Shown here piece after piece: positions 41,545-53,000 of a DNA stretch of 64,000 nt (its first letter is position 1; each line of letters opens with the position of its first letter). The stretch comes from Madurella fahalii. Taxonomy: Eukaryota > Ascomycota > Sordariomycetes > Sordariales. The stretch is taken from the NCBI GenBank assembly GCA_029876055.1, contig CM056879.1, forward strand, positions 1,426,001-1,490,000. Direction: 5' to 3'. The notes under the pieces were generated by a model. The model had not been told where the DNA came from. It worked only from the letters and a program-made list of their open reading frames with translations, and ran no database searches. The position numbers were made by a program, and so were the translations under genes.

Positions 41545-43547
41545 ATGCCGCAGGCACGCTGCCGAAAATGTCAATCCATCAAATCCGAGTTTGTATTTTT
41601 CAGAAAGTTGAGTGCAAGAGGCCTGGACATTGTGTACGACAGTCTTGAGTATCTCGACGAGTTGGCACGGCGCGGATGTGACGTGTGCGCCGTGGTCTTT
41701 CAGCACCTGATATTTCCCGTAACATCTTCGACGCTCTACAGCGGACTAGTACGCCTACACGTAGGGGGGTACTTGCACTGGAGTGGGGTTCACTATCTTT
41801 GTTGGTGAATTGGTCACCATGGGGCTTACGCAACAGAGGGCCGGCGCCTACCACGTGTGCCGTAAAGAGTAATAAAGGTTCCTATTTATTCATGAGCCTC
41901 GTGGTAATTGGTACTTAGCTTATCCTCATTCTTTCTAGGATTTGCGCCTGACCAAGTCGCAAATGACCTTAAGTCTACCATCGACGAAAAGATACGGCCT
42001 TGGATGGAATTATGCGCTCGAGGTCATGGGAGCTGCCGTCAGACATCTCCAATAAAGCTTCCGACCAGAGTCATCGATGTTGGCCGCCCCAACGAGAACC
42101 CACGGCTTTGCGTCCCTAGCGAGGATGGCAAGACGCGCACGCGCTATCTGACATTGAGCTACTGCTGGGGGGGGGAACGTCCTTGCCCGGACGACGGGAG
42201 CCAACTTCGCGGCGCGGAGGCGCGAAATCGATTATGGTATCCTACCGAAGACAATCCAGGACGCCATTGATCTCACGAGGTCTCTCGGTGAAGTCTTCCT
42301 CTGGGTGGATGCGATATGCATTATCCAACCGGACGGTGACAATGACGATGACTGACGGAGCCAGGCTCCGCTAATGTGGCAGTACTACCGTGATGCTGTT
42401 TGCACCATAGCCGCCTCGAGATCGACCGACAGCTCCGAGGGATTTCTTGGCGAGAGATTAGGTCAACGGCACCCAACCCAAACATGCGAGTTCGAGCCGT
42501 GGGAGGATCCAGACATGCCGGAACGTGGCAAGCTTGTGCTCAAGATACACCCAGCGTCGGTACCTGAGTCTGATATAGGTCATATCGTCGACATATCCTC
42601 CGTATCTAAAAAGGGATGGGTTTATCAAGAGTATGCCCTATCAACACGCATCTTGCATTGGACCGAGCATGAACTCCTCTGGGAATGCGCCGGGATGAGT
42701 GCCCGAGAATCTTCAACAAAAGTTAAGGAACAACGAGTTCCGAATTTTTACGAGCCGCCGAACTTACGCTTTGTAACCACGCGAACCAATAATCGGGGCC
42801 TTGATCTCGGTGAACAATGGCTCTATGTGGTCAGCAGTTACTCTAACCTCGAGCTCACTTATGAGTCGGACAGATTGACCGCGCTGATGGGAGTGGCGAC
42901 GAGGCAGCAAGGGCAAAACAATGGCGATTATGTTTTCGGTCTCTGGAAGTCTTATTTACTCCCGGGTCTCATCTGGCAAGCAACACATCTAAGTCTTCCC
43001 GCGTCGGCCAACCAATGCAATGTGCCGTCGTGGTCTTGGGCATCCTGCCAGGGCGTCGGGGTCAAATACAGGTCGATTGATGTGGATGAGTGCGTCATGG
43101 AGGCAGAAGTAGTAGACGTCCACTACGAGCCCCTAGAAAACAGAGCATCCAGAGCCGGCTCGGAGTATCCGCTTGTGCTCCGGGGCTACTTAGAACGTTT
43201 TCGATTAGATGCACGCCGAAAACTCTCACCGCCCGACGTTATTACCAACCGACTACTCGAGCAGGCAGAATTCAGTTGCCGGGGAGGGGTGGTCGTCTTC
43301 GACTCGCCGCACGAAATCCCCGCACATGTCCAGGCTCTCAATGAGGTCAAGGACTTTCAAGCTTTGTGTTGAGAAAAGCGTTAGTGATGAAGGTGGCGTA
43401 TTAGAAGACGAGGTATACTTGGTACTCAAGGAAGTGGGCACAAACATTACCAGGTTCAGGAGGGTTGGCTTGATGAGGCGGAGTGTTCCGCGCGAACGGT
43501 TCTTCAAAACAAGGCCTAAGTTTCGGGTGGAAATTGAGGTAATATAG
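41545..43547 (+). pseudogene. HET-domain protein with Cys-rich N terminus, disrupted
   Basis: The start reads CRKCQSI and RRGCDVCAVVF, the paired-Cys N terminus of many HET proteins. HET blocks follow: RYLTLSYCWGG, then (other frame) REIDYGILPKTIQDAI and FLWVDAICIIQ, then APLMWQYYRDAVCTIAAS. Lesions: a nine-G run at 42167-42175, where one G fewer keeps the frame; TGA at 42353-42355 in place of the conserved Trp before RSQAPLMW; a 2-bp loss in a GT repeat near 43365-43372 that separates FQALC from VEKSVSDEGGVLEDEVYLVL; and probably another shift in the six-G run near 41765. A 332-codon open piece (42374-43372) remains. Active HET proteins cause incompatibility cell death; this copy could not encode a whole one as it stands. 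Confidence 0.78.
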
Positions 43548-43686
43548 GTAGCGAATTGATGTGGTATAATTATGGAAAAGAATTTCTTTCCGTGCCAAAC
43601 TTACCTATCTAAGTTCTAGTTAGTGATTCTTTCATGACTCCTACAGCCCGCATCTAACCTCCCCTCCTCCCGCAGCACCAGCAGTA

Positions 43687-45407
43687 CTACTCAGTGCCAT
43701 GCTTCGGGGGTCTGCCATTCGCCGCAGCAACGTAATGCCCCCATGTAATCAGCTCCCTACTGCAATCATCCTGATCGATGACACACTCGATCAACGTCGG
43801 CCCTTCCCGATTTTCCTCCGCAACACTCACCGCCTTCTCCAACTTCCCCGCCGTAACGGCCTCCAACCCCTTGGCCTTGCCCTCGCCAGCATTGAACGCC
43901 TCCACCAGCAGGGCGTAACCCTAGTTCTTGATCTTTGTTGTACGCCCCATCGTAAATCTCCACCTCGATGGTATACCCCTGGTTATTCGCCAGCACGATG
44001 GTAACCGGCAGGCAGTACCTCACCATTTGCGATACCTCCTGGGCCGTCACCTGGAACGACCCGTCTCCAATCATGACAATCGTGCGGCGCTCCGGTTGAC
44101 GCAGAGCATACCCAAACGCCGCGGGGACCGACCACCCGATATGGCCCCATTGCATCTCAATCTCGAACTGCGCGCCCTCCGGCAGGCGCAGCTGCATGCC
44201 GTTGAACCAGCTATCCCCGGTGTCCACGAACAGCGTCGACTCCGGGCCCAGCATGGCCTGCACCTGCCTCACGACCTCCCTTCGCGAGAGCGGCGCCTCC
44301 GTAGGAGCCGCATACAGCCGCGGAGGATCGGGCAGCAGACGGGCGTACTCGACCATGGTAGCATTATTGAAGGCGACGCGCGCCGCGAGCAGCGGAAGGA
44401 ACTCGGCCATGCGCACACGGCCGAAGTGGGCGCCGGGGAAGGCGACGTGGTCCATCTCGGCGGCCATGAGCGGGACGTCCGCAGGCCGCAGGGCGGTCCA
44501 GCCGACGGTGTTGTAGTCGGTGAAGACGGTGCCGACGCACAGTAGGGCGTCGGCCCAGTGCACGATGGCGTCGGCCGCGCCCGTGCTGACTTGCCCCCAG
44601 AAGACCCCCGCGAACTGCGGGTGCGTCTCCGGGAACATGCCCTTCGCGGCCGGCTGCACCGCCACCGCGCACCCCATGGCTTCGGCCAGCCGCACGAGGC
44701 CCTGCTCGGTGCCCCCTCCGGCGCGACGCAGCTTCGGCCCGACGAGGATCAGGGGCTTGAGCTTGCCCCGCAGGTATTCGGCTGCGCAGTCGGCGGCGGC
44801 TTCGAGGGCGCCCTTGTCGCTGGCGACCGGGTCCGTGACGGCACTGATGGGGCCCGGCCACACGCAGCCGGCCCCCGCGAGGTTGGTCGGGATTTCTATG
44901 TAGCAGGGTTTCCGGGCCAGCAGGGCCTGGCGGATGGCTCGGTCGATCAGGCGCGGTGCTTCCTCGGCGCGTGGTACCGCGACCGCGCAGCAGGTGATTT
45001 TCTTAGCCATCTCCAGCTAATTAGTAGGTGTAGTCGGACGAGCCGAGGGTGTGGTGCAGAATGTGGTACTCGCCAGCGTCGTTGGTGTTGGGCGAGCCGC
45101 TGATGAGGATTAAGGGCAGGTTCTCTGCGTAGGCGCTGCCGGTGCCGTTGAAGGCAGAGAGGGCGCCCACGCTAAAGGTTACGATGCAGGTGGACGGGCC
45201 GTTTGCGCGGGCGTGACCCTCGGCGGCCATGGAACAGTTGAGCTCATTCGTGCAGCCGATCTGGATCAGATCGGGGTGGGCCTGCAGTTTGTCAAGGAGG
45301 ACAAGGTTGTAGTCACCCGGCACGACGAAATGATGTCGGATGCCGACCTGGGCCAAGCGCTCGGCAAGGTAATCGCCTACAGTATAGTTCCTGTTAGGCG
45401 TGGCCAT
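43687..45407 (-). pseudogene. Pyruvate decarboxylase (PDC) paralogue, disrupted
   Basis: Clear thiamine-diphosphate enzyme of the PDC type. The N-terminal part has VGDYLAERLAQVGI, FVVPGDYNL and GCTNELNCSMAAEGHARA (catalytic Glu region). The middle and C-terminal parts have KPCYIEIPTNLAG, the GDGSFQVTAQE...NNQGYTIEVEIYDGAYN ThDP/metal-binding motif, and a conserved end with VIDQDDCSRELITWG. It is intronless. Lesions: between DYTY and LEMAKK the frame meets TAATTA (45018-45023) and a stop where the family has Gln; near 43931 an extra A shifts frame; and at 43921-43923 a TAG replaces the Trp of KNWDYA. Both TAG changes fit RIP. Active PDC makes acetaldehyde and CO2 from pyruvate for fermentation. 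Confidence 0.85.
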
Positions 45408-46334
45408 GGCAATAGTTATGTCGATGTACGGTCAATGAAGTGGCTGTATACAGTCTGCATAGGTACCTAGGGTAGGTAGATAATTAGCCGGTCTTCTAAT
45501 TGTCTGTCATGTTGCTGTCGTAGGCTGCTTTTATCTCTTTTGTCCGAGGTGCGACAATTGTCAATAGCATGTTGTCGATGATCCATCTCGAGACGCTCAC
45601 GGCATGCCTAATCGCCCCACGCTGCTGGCAAGTGTGTGGTCATTACGGGTACCCCTAACGATGCCGGATAGCGATACTGCGTGACAAAAGTGGCGTGAAG
45701 TTGGGCGGTAAGACTTCGTGTGGATCACCATGCATTAGGCTCAGCTCATCTTTGTCCGGGTCTCTTGCTTCAAGGCTCGTGTCGCTCCGGGCCGGCCCGT
45801 CTTTGTCCCCCGATCAGCCCACAAGATGGCCGGGGTGGCCGTGGTCCGCAGGGTTCTCGCGACAGCAGAAATGCGAGGATACGGGTACCAGGGTAGACAA
45901 GGGTACCTGGCAACTAACAATAGCCTTTGCGATGTCGGACTGTGAGCGTTATTCCTGTTCCTCCAGTGATCACCTTACCTTTGGATCCATACGACGAACA
46001 TACCTTAAGGTAATTACCTGCCTTAGCTGTATGATCTATACAACCGGAAAGATAAAAACTGCGGGATTCTCAAACGTACAAATTGCAGCTCAGGTCTAAT
46101 AATGATGGCTTGGCAGCCAGAGCTTATATTTCCCGACAAACTACCGTAAAATGAATTGAAAAGTCGTGTTGATACATGAATACCCCGTTGAAGCTTTTCC
46201 TTTTGCCATTACACCGGGCACGTGACGGTCCACAGAGACCCAAATTCCACCGGCAACGCCCAAATCTCTCACCGTGTCCAGTGAATACACACTTGTCCCA
46301 ACATCCCTCGAGTCCCGATTAGGGACGCCCCGAA
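45408..46334. other. Divergent intergenic region
   Basis: Holds the upstream regions of the PDC pseudogene (minus) and the Rieske gene (plus). No motif can be assigned with confidence. Confidence 0.4.
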
Positions 46335-46934
46335 ATGAACACCCTCCTAAATCCGTTTCGTGCACCCTCACGGAAAGGGACAGAATGGTTCTCTGTTGGC
46401 CTAGCCTCATCGTTCCCTGACGTCGGCCTTGACGAAAGCGAGCTTAGGCTGTGCGCTAACCACGGCGCAGCTGCACAACCAGGATGCAAGGTTTTCTACG
46501 CGCCCAAGACAGACAGCCCCCAGCCGACCGAGGTTGGGATCCCCACAGACGACGTAACACAGGACCTGACAGACCAGGTTCTCGTATTCCAGTATCGTGG
46601 AAATTTCCACGCAATCGACCACGTAGGTACTTAGTACTACTAGTTCCAAATGCTGAAATGTACATCGAAGCAGAGTTGACTGTTGCCCCAGCAATGCCCT
46701 CATTTCTCATACCCCCTTTCCCAGGGGATTCCGTTCGATATCGAAGACTTTGGCATCGTTCTTAGCGCGGGACTGACATGCCCGAAGCACAACTGGTCTT
46801 TTGACCTGTTCTCTGGCAGGTCGGATCGAGGTAACTACAGGCTCAAAGTATGGGAGGTTCAGCTGCGCGGGCTGGGAGAGACACAGGGTGAAGATAAGGA
46901 GGTATGGGTGCGGCGAAAGCCGAGAATTGGTTGA
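46335..46934 (+). CDS. Small stand-alone Rieske [2Fe-2S] protein (176 aa)
   Basis: Two exons, 46335-46622 and 46692-46934, join across a 69-bp intron (GTAGGT...CCCCAG) exactly at the metal site. The spliced protein has C98-P-H100 and C126-P-K-H129 (CPHFSYPL and TCPKHNWSFDLF), the C-x-H...C-x2-H pattern that ligates a Rieske cluster; the W-x-F-D-L after the second ligand pair is typical of Rieske-type ferredoxins and oxygenase subunits. The ~95 residues before the cluster contain the beta strands VLVFQYRGNFHAIDH. No oxygenase catalytic domain, signal peptide or membrane segment is present, so it probably acts as an electron carrier or as a partner of an unlinked oxygenase. Partner unknown. Confidence 0.8.
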
Positions 46935-48252
46935 GAAAAGTTCAGGGGGGAAGTTGTGAGCGTCATTGATTAGGAGTCGCACTAGCTACAGTAAATTGGT
47001 AGAACAGAGGAATGGCGAGGTTTTGAATTGTTGTGACCAGGAGGATCTTGGCGATGCCAGGAGTTATTATAGCTGAGCGCTACTAGTAATTAGCCGCAGG
47101 GGACCTGCCCTGCGTATGATATACACCGTTCATTCCCCCCAGATCTCCGGGGTCAACAGGGCACATCAGTTCTTCCTTTTCTCCTAATCAATAACGCTCT
47201 ATCTTCGAGCCACAATTCAGCTCCCTCTGGCTGCCTGCGGTGTGACATGGATCGTGTTGCAGAGGCATGCCGGCGACTTGGAAGCACTTATTGGGATTGT
47301 AGAGCTGAGCATGGACATGGCGAAGGCCTGCTAAAATGTCGATTTGATAGGCGAACAGTCTGATGTCGTGACTCCAATGCCCTCGATTACCTGCCACGGA
47401 AGCCTGTCTCAAAGCTGAACATTACTAGCGGTGTCGCTCATCGTCGCCGTCTATCACGGCATATTTCCATGTTGATTGTTCTAATACCTCGACGTTGACG
47501 CCGGAGCTATGCCCTCGCGGCGGTTGCTTCACTGGTCAGGGGTGACGGCCCGGGACCGTCCACAGCGTTAAAAAAAGGCCCTCAAGTCAGGTCCCTCCAG
47601 GATCTGACCAAGTCTCAATCAACTAACTCGTCCTCTTCATAACGAACCGAGTCCGGTGCTGGCTCAGCGACCCTTGGCAAGTGCTATGGAGCTCAGACCA
47701 CCATACTCCTGACTGAAGCTATTCCTAGAACGCGCCCCATGACGCGTCCCGACCACTGCACCTGCTCCAATCAGACAGTCCACAGGTCTCCGGAGTCTTC
47801 TGTTCGTCATTTCCCTCAAGTTCAATGTACTCGTAGAGTGCCTAGCCAGTTGCGATAGACCACTTGAGGCCGTTATAGCGGTAAGTGGGTAGAATATTGC
47901 GTTCATTTTTAATAAGAGCGATTGAAATGCGAAGTCTGGTATGAACCCCGATAGGGGGTGCCATAGATATTAGTAGCGGATTCATGAGTGAAGACAGTCA
48001 ATAAGGCCTGCGGTACACTGAATAATGCGTATAAGAAAAAGTCCTTTTCAAACGCAATACCTTATCTTGCGTTGACGCGGCTCCGTGAAAGTGGGAAGCA
48101 AGTGTGTGGAAAAAAATTCAGAGCTAACGTATAAGTTAATTAACTCCAATGGCCCCGAGTGAAATTTAAAGGCCATTGATTCGCATCTTGTTTTTCACAG
48201 AAGATACAGTCATAACTTCAATTCGTATCTATCGTTAATGTCCGCAGATTAA
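46935..48252. other. Intergenic, ~1.3 kb; no gene seen
   Basis: Short frames only. AT-rich toward 48000-48240. Confidence 0.45.
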
Positions 48253-49595
48253 TTAGTCCGCCCTTACGCGGGATGGCCGCTCCTGGATAGTGACCGGGTC
48301 CTCAAACCAACCCCCGATTATGGCGTGGGAAACAAAGAAATACAATCGTATCGTTATGCCGAATAGCCACATTGGCCAGGCCGGCCAGGACGGATGCAGT
48401 CCAGGGCCACATTCCATGATCCGGAGCAGTGCCATGAATTGCCAATCGTGACACTCACCCTCGTAGATTTCACGATGGGGCTCAATCTTCGCATCGAGCC
48501 AATCTTCCGCCGCCGTTTGTAGCCATATTCCCTATTAGCGTGTTCCTAATGTTGAAGCTCTCCTGCTTCTTACGAAGGTCTAAGCGTGCTGCCGAGGATC
48601 TCACGGCAATGTCTAGAAAGCGAGAGGACATGAGGAGATAGTACCCGACTCCAAGCCAGAACATGCTGGTTTGAAATGCAACTGGCTCGCCCGCCTTGTC
48701 AAGATGGAAGACATTTGGCGACCAGTAAATAGCGAACCTCAACAGAACTGAGCATGAGACGAGCAGCCTGCCTGAGTATCCCATTAAGCGACTTGACTAA
48801 ACGAAACCTGCGAGAAGCCAAGAGAGAGTCTTGGATAAAGCCGCCAGTTTCATGTTTTCCAGGCAACGGCCGACTGGCCTTGTCTCGGTTAAAAGAACTA
48901 TGCGCAACAACAAGCTGCATCCAATTACAAGATATTCCTTACAGACTCTAGGTGTTACAGCCTCGACTAGTGGTAGGAATGATAGATCCTCCACGAGTTT
49001 GCGTAGTATCGGACGGCTTTTAATTCAGTTTACGGCCGACGATTGTGACCGCAGCTCGGGCGGTAGGAATAAGGGATACTTCATGACTTCGCAGAATTCG
49101 AGAACGCTTTTGATCCATTTCACCGATGATGGCCACCACAGCTTGGCCCTTTCCCAATGGATACTAGGGACACGCTCACCTTCTGCGGAAACACGCTGAA
49201 TCTGCCCGAGAAACCTCAGGAATGGGGCTGTATCTAGTGACTAGACCTCGGAAGAAAAAGTATAAGCCATATAATTATCCTGGTGTCGAGGCGCAAATCA
49301 CGAAGGCGTACCAAACGTTAAACACTACGCGCGGTATCTGCCAGAGAATCGTTTGCGGGCGGATGCTACCAATCAGCTCCTCTTCGAGATGATGCACGCG
49401 GTCAGCCAATAGATTCCCATTTGGTAGAAACCAGAGTGTCTTCTGGAGGGTGGACTTAACGGCGAAAAGGAAAGCCCGAATGTGCTTTTCGAGGAGAACC
49501 AAATAGACGGCAATTACGCCTCGCCAGAACCGGCCCACCGTTGGCATCATGCCGTCCACAAGGGAGAAGACGCTTGAAACGTCGATTGTTTGCAT
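48253..49595 (-). pseudogene. Multi-pass fungal membrane protein of unknown function, disrupted
   Basis: Minus-strand pieces in different frames form a collinear protein: FWRGVIAVYLVLLEKHIRAF, WFLPNGNLLADRVHHLEEEL and PQTILWQIPRVVFNVWYAFV (about 49590-49280), then RGLVTRYSPIPEV, ERAKLWWPSSVKWIKSVLEF (about 49160-49090), FWLGVGYYLLMSSRFLDIAV (about 48660-48600), WLQTAAEDWLDAKIEPHREI and, at the end, WLFGITIRLYFFVSHAIIGG. Transitions between frames are not explained by GT-AG introns at several points (for example near 48530, between RNTLIGN and IWLQTAAEDW). I cannot name the family. Membrane helices alternate with soluble helical parts. Confidence 0.5.
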
Positions 49596-50064
49596 GATTG
49601 AAACAAGCCGCGGTTGATTTGTTACCCTACGACTAGCTCCGTAAAATTGTATTAATTACGTTCCCGCGGTCTTCTGGGGTATCAACCCAGTAGCAGACAC
49701 CTTACCATGCCACGTCAGCCAGTCTGCCCCTTCATACGCAACAAGACAAACATGCACTACCGGCCCGAAGAAATCTAGGCCCTTCTAACTGCCTGCCTAC
49801 CAAATAGTCACCTTAACATTTCAATTTCCCTCTACGGCGAATGCCCGCGACACAAAAGAAAGAGATGTAAAACATACTCCGTATAGAGACGGACAAATAC
49901 AGAAAATTCGGATGAGATCCAGCGTTAGCACCCCTGAACCGAGCCGTCTAGCACTCCTCACTCGTTCGGGTTGTACAACATAAGAAATGCCCCATCTAAT
50001 CATACTGACTTGTATTTGCATCCCAACCTGAAGAGATACTGAAGAGATAACGACTCAGATCAAT
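49596..50064. other. Intergenic; no gene seen
   Basis: Separates the starts or ends of two minus-strand relics. Nothing assigned. Confidence 0.4.
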
Positions 50065-53000
50065 TTACCTTCTCGGAACCTCTTTATCTGACTTCCTGAC
50101 TCTTGAGTCCCTCAATTCCCTCTCCTCATCAAACATTGCTACAAGCTCATTATGTCCTCTCTGGGCAGCCAGACTCGTTGGCGTCTCACCGTCAACGTCC
50201 ATATTATCCAAGTCGGCGCCGTGATCCAACAGCAGTCGAGCTACTGCCATATGACCACCGTATGCAGCCATGCTCAAACTGCTCCATCCCCAGCGGTCCC
50301 GGACGTTAATATCCATTCCCAGACTGATGCATTCAGCCACCTTGTAGATAGCGCCATTACTCGCCGCTTCGATGATGGCCTTTTCCCTTACCACTAGCTT
50401 CTTAATGAAACTAATTGGGCCGGCACGTCTACGTATTTTAGGGAATGCCGCATTGATATTATCGGCTGTCGTAGCGGGGGTTGAGTGGCCTGGAGTCAAT
50501 AACTCGGTATTGTTGCGGGGCCACCATTCGGTACGCTGACGCCGCAGCTCCTCAAATGCATTGTTCGCCGCGATTACTGTATGTGTCGGAACGGATATGC
50601 TTCCTCTTTCTGAGGCGTGTGCGATGCTTCCACCGTATCCGGAGTCGCTAGAAGGATAAGGAACCGGTGCTTTCATCTCCAACCCTGCTTCTGACCTTAT
50701 CGGTGCCGGTAGATCGCACGGAGCGAGTTCTTCCATCTTCCCAGCCGCTAGTGCATTTTGAATATGCTCTAGTATAAACGTCCGATTCTGCTCGGCCGCG
50801 GAGGGGCTGAATGGACGTCCTCGAGATCACGGCGTAGCTCCATCCATACGTCGTCTGTCGAGATAGCCTGCGCGGAGTCCTCTAATGTTATAACGGAGCC
50901 CTCACGGAGGCCTTCCTGTACCTCAGCGAGAAGCTTGTCGATCTTCCTTTCGATACGTAAAGTAGCAGAGCTGGAAGGTTAGTGGTTTGTCAGCTAAGGG
51001 GGGCCACTACCACCTTGAGGTATCGGGCCCACAACATACTTAATTATAGCCATATTAAACGCTGTCAATAGCGTTACACTGCATACTAATCGTTCTCTTA
51101 TATCTGACAACACCTCTAGCCCAAAATTTACGCGGTCCCAGACCCGCTGGGCTTGGGTGCCGAGACTGTCGTAGCGCGTGATGATGGCGTCAAGCTCGTC
51201 AAGTGTGGCGCGGCAGCCATCGCACAGCATCGAAAGACGGTACCATCGGGATACTTCCGTTTCAGCGCCGTTCTCGACCAAGATGTCGTGCGTCTCCTTG
51301 AGGGTCGCATGCAAAGAGATCAACTCGGTCGAAAGCCTAGCAAAGCCCTCGGACGAGTCCTTGCACGCCTTGTACAGACGCCAACAGCTGCTCGTCACGA
51401 GCGTGAGGCCATCAAACCCTTCGCCGGAGCTCATTTCGGAGGGGTTAGCTGACCGAATGTCGGGAGGATGGAGGACCTGTTTCAGAGGGGAAGAGGTGAA
51501 GCTCGCCGGGTGCGGGTCTGATCCCAGCGTGCTCCGAACTGGGCTTGGGCTTTGAGGTCGGCGACGCTTGGAATCTTCTCCCACGGGATGGGCTGATTGT
51601 TTTGACGACAGCGCCGCGCCTGCCTTCATATTTGGCTCGTCCTGGCCTTCGCTGGGATCGAGTGACGTCCACTGCATCGAAGGGGTAGGCAGCGTAGGAT
51701 CGAGGTTTTCAGAATCGCCGACAGTGCTCGTTTGCCGGTTCGGGGAACCGTTACAGACAGAGATCTGAACGTCATTTGTTCCCAGTTGCGTCTTGATATC
51801 GTTCAGGATCGCGTCCATGGAGAGCATGTACGCCAGGGGGCTAACCCCCCGTCCCGCTATTATGTGGCCACAAGCCCTGCCATTATGTATAACCCACGCG
51901 CCCGAGTCACCGGGAACTTTTCCAAGTCAGAAGCTGTACACCACCACCAAAAAGAAAAAAAAAAGGTTAAGCGTGTCGGGTAGTGCTGATGTTTCCGCAC
52001 TTACCTAGGGGGCTGTCAACGAGAACCTGCCACGCCTCACAAAACTTGCTGCGTAAAAACAGGGAGACCGGGGTTGTGCAAACTCGTCCCTTTTTAGGGC
52101 CGCTCACGCCGCAATTAATCCAAACTTCGCAGCCCGCGTCCGGGCTTTGCAGATCCGTGTCGCCGACTGAACCGACGATGATTTGGCCTCGCGAGCTTCC
52201 AGGGGGACGAAACTCATTTGTACTCCATGCTGGTGGGTGGCAACCATTGATTTTGATCAAAGCCCAATCTAAGCTTGGCTCCGCTGGCGCGCCTAGAGGC
52301 GCGTAGACAGACCCGAGGACGACCGGACCCTCTCGACTCATAATATCATCGACGGGAAGCGGACGATCCTGGGAGTTAATGTTCTGGTGACCCAGTGAGG
52401 GCCGGGGAGGGCGGTATTCGGGCGCAGCATCCAATTCAGAGGTGTTGGAACCCCGGTTAAAAACAACAAATGGCGAGCCATCGTCGTCCTCGCCCGAGCT
52501 CGATCCGCCTTCTGAGGCCTCGCTTCCAACACCAGAATCGACGGCGCCTTGGCAAAAGACGTGGCCGGCTGTGAGTGCATAGAGGGTCCGATTGACCGTA
52601 ACGACGCCTCCAAGAGTGAAGGTGATGATCGTGCCGTCACCGGCCCTGCTGCGGGCGAGCGTGCCTCCCAGCGCTGAATCCGCGGTCACATTCCAAGCCT
52701 CTACAACAGACTCAGTGGCAGACCCGCCATCGCCTCCAGAGAGCTCCCGAAGAGGATCAACGATGACCAGAAAGTGGTAGTCGTGGTCGGCGATCCACTT
52801 TTGTGTCTTGAGGATCTTCTTCAGCTGTTTCTGGCATCTCGCGCTGCAGCACACGAGGATGACGGCCGGTTTTAAGCTCGACGGGGAGGGGCCTGCCATC
52901 ATGAACTCCATTGAAATGGTTGAGTCTAGTCCCGGTTTCGGTCGGTACATGTGTCGAAGCGTATTCTCCAAGCGGCTCCGAATCCGCGTCCAGGCTTCTT

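Noticed and set aside
41900..41940. A normal intron joining the Cys-rich start to the HET domain at TTTCTAG
   Set aside because: The acceptor looks fine, but no donor in the right phase links it to the Cys-rich segment without also accepting a frameshift near 41765, so the gene was called broken.
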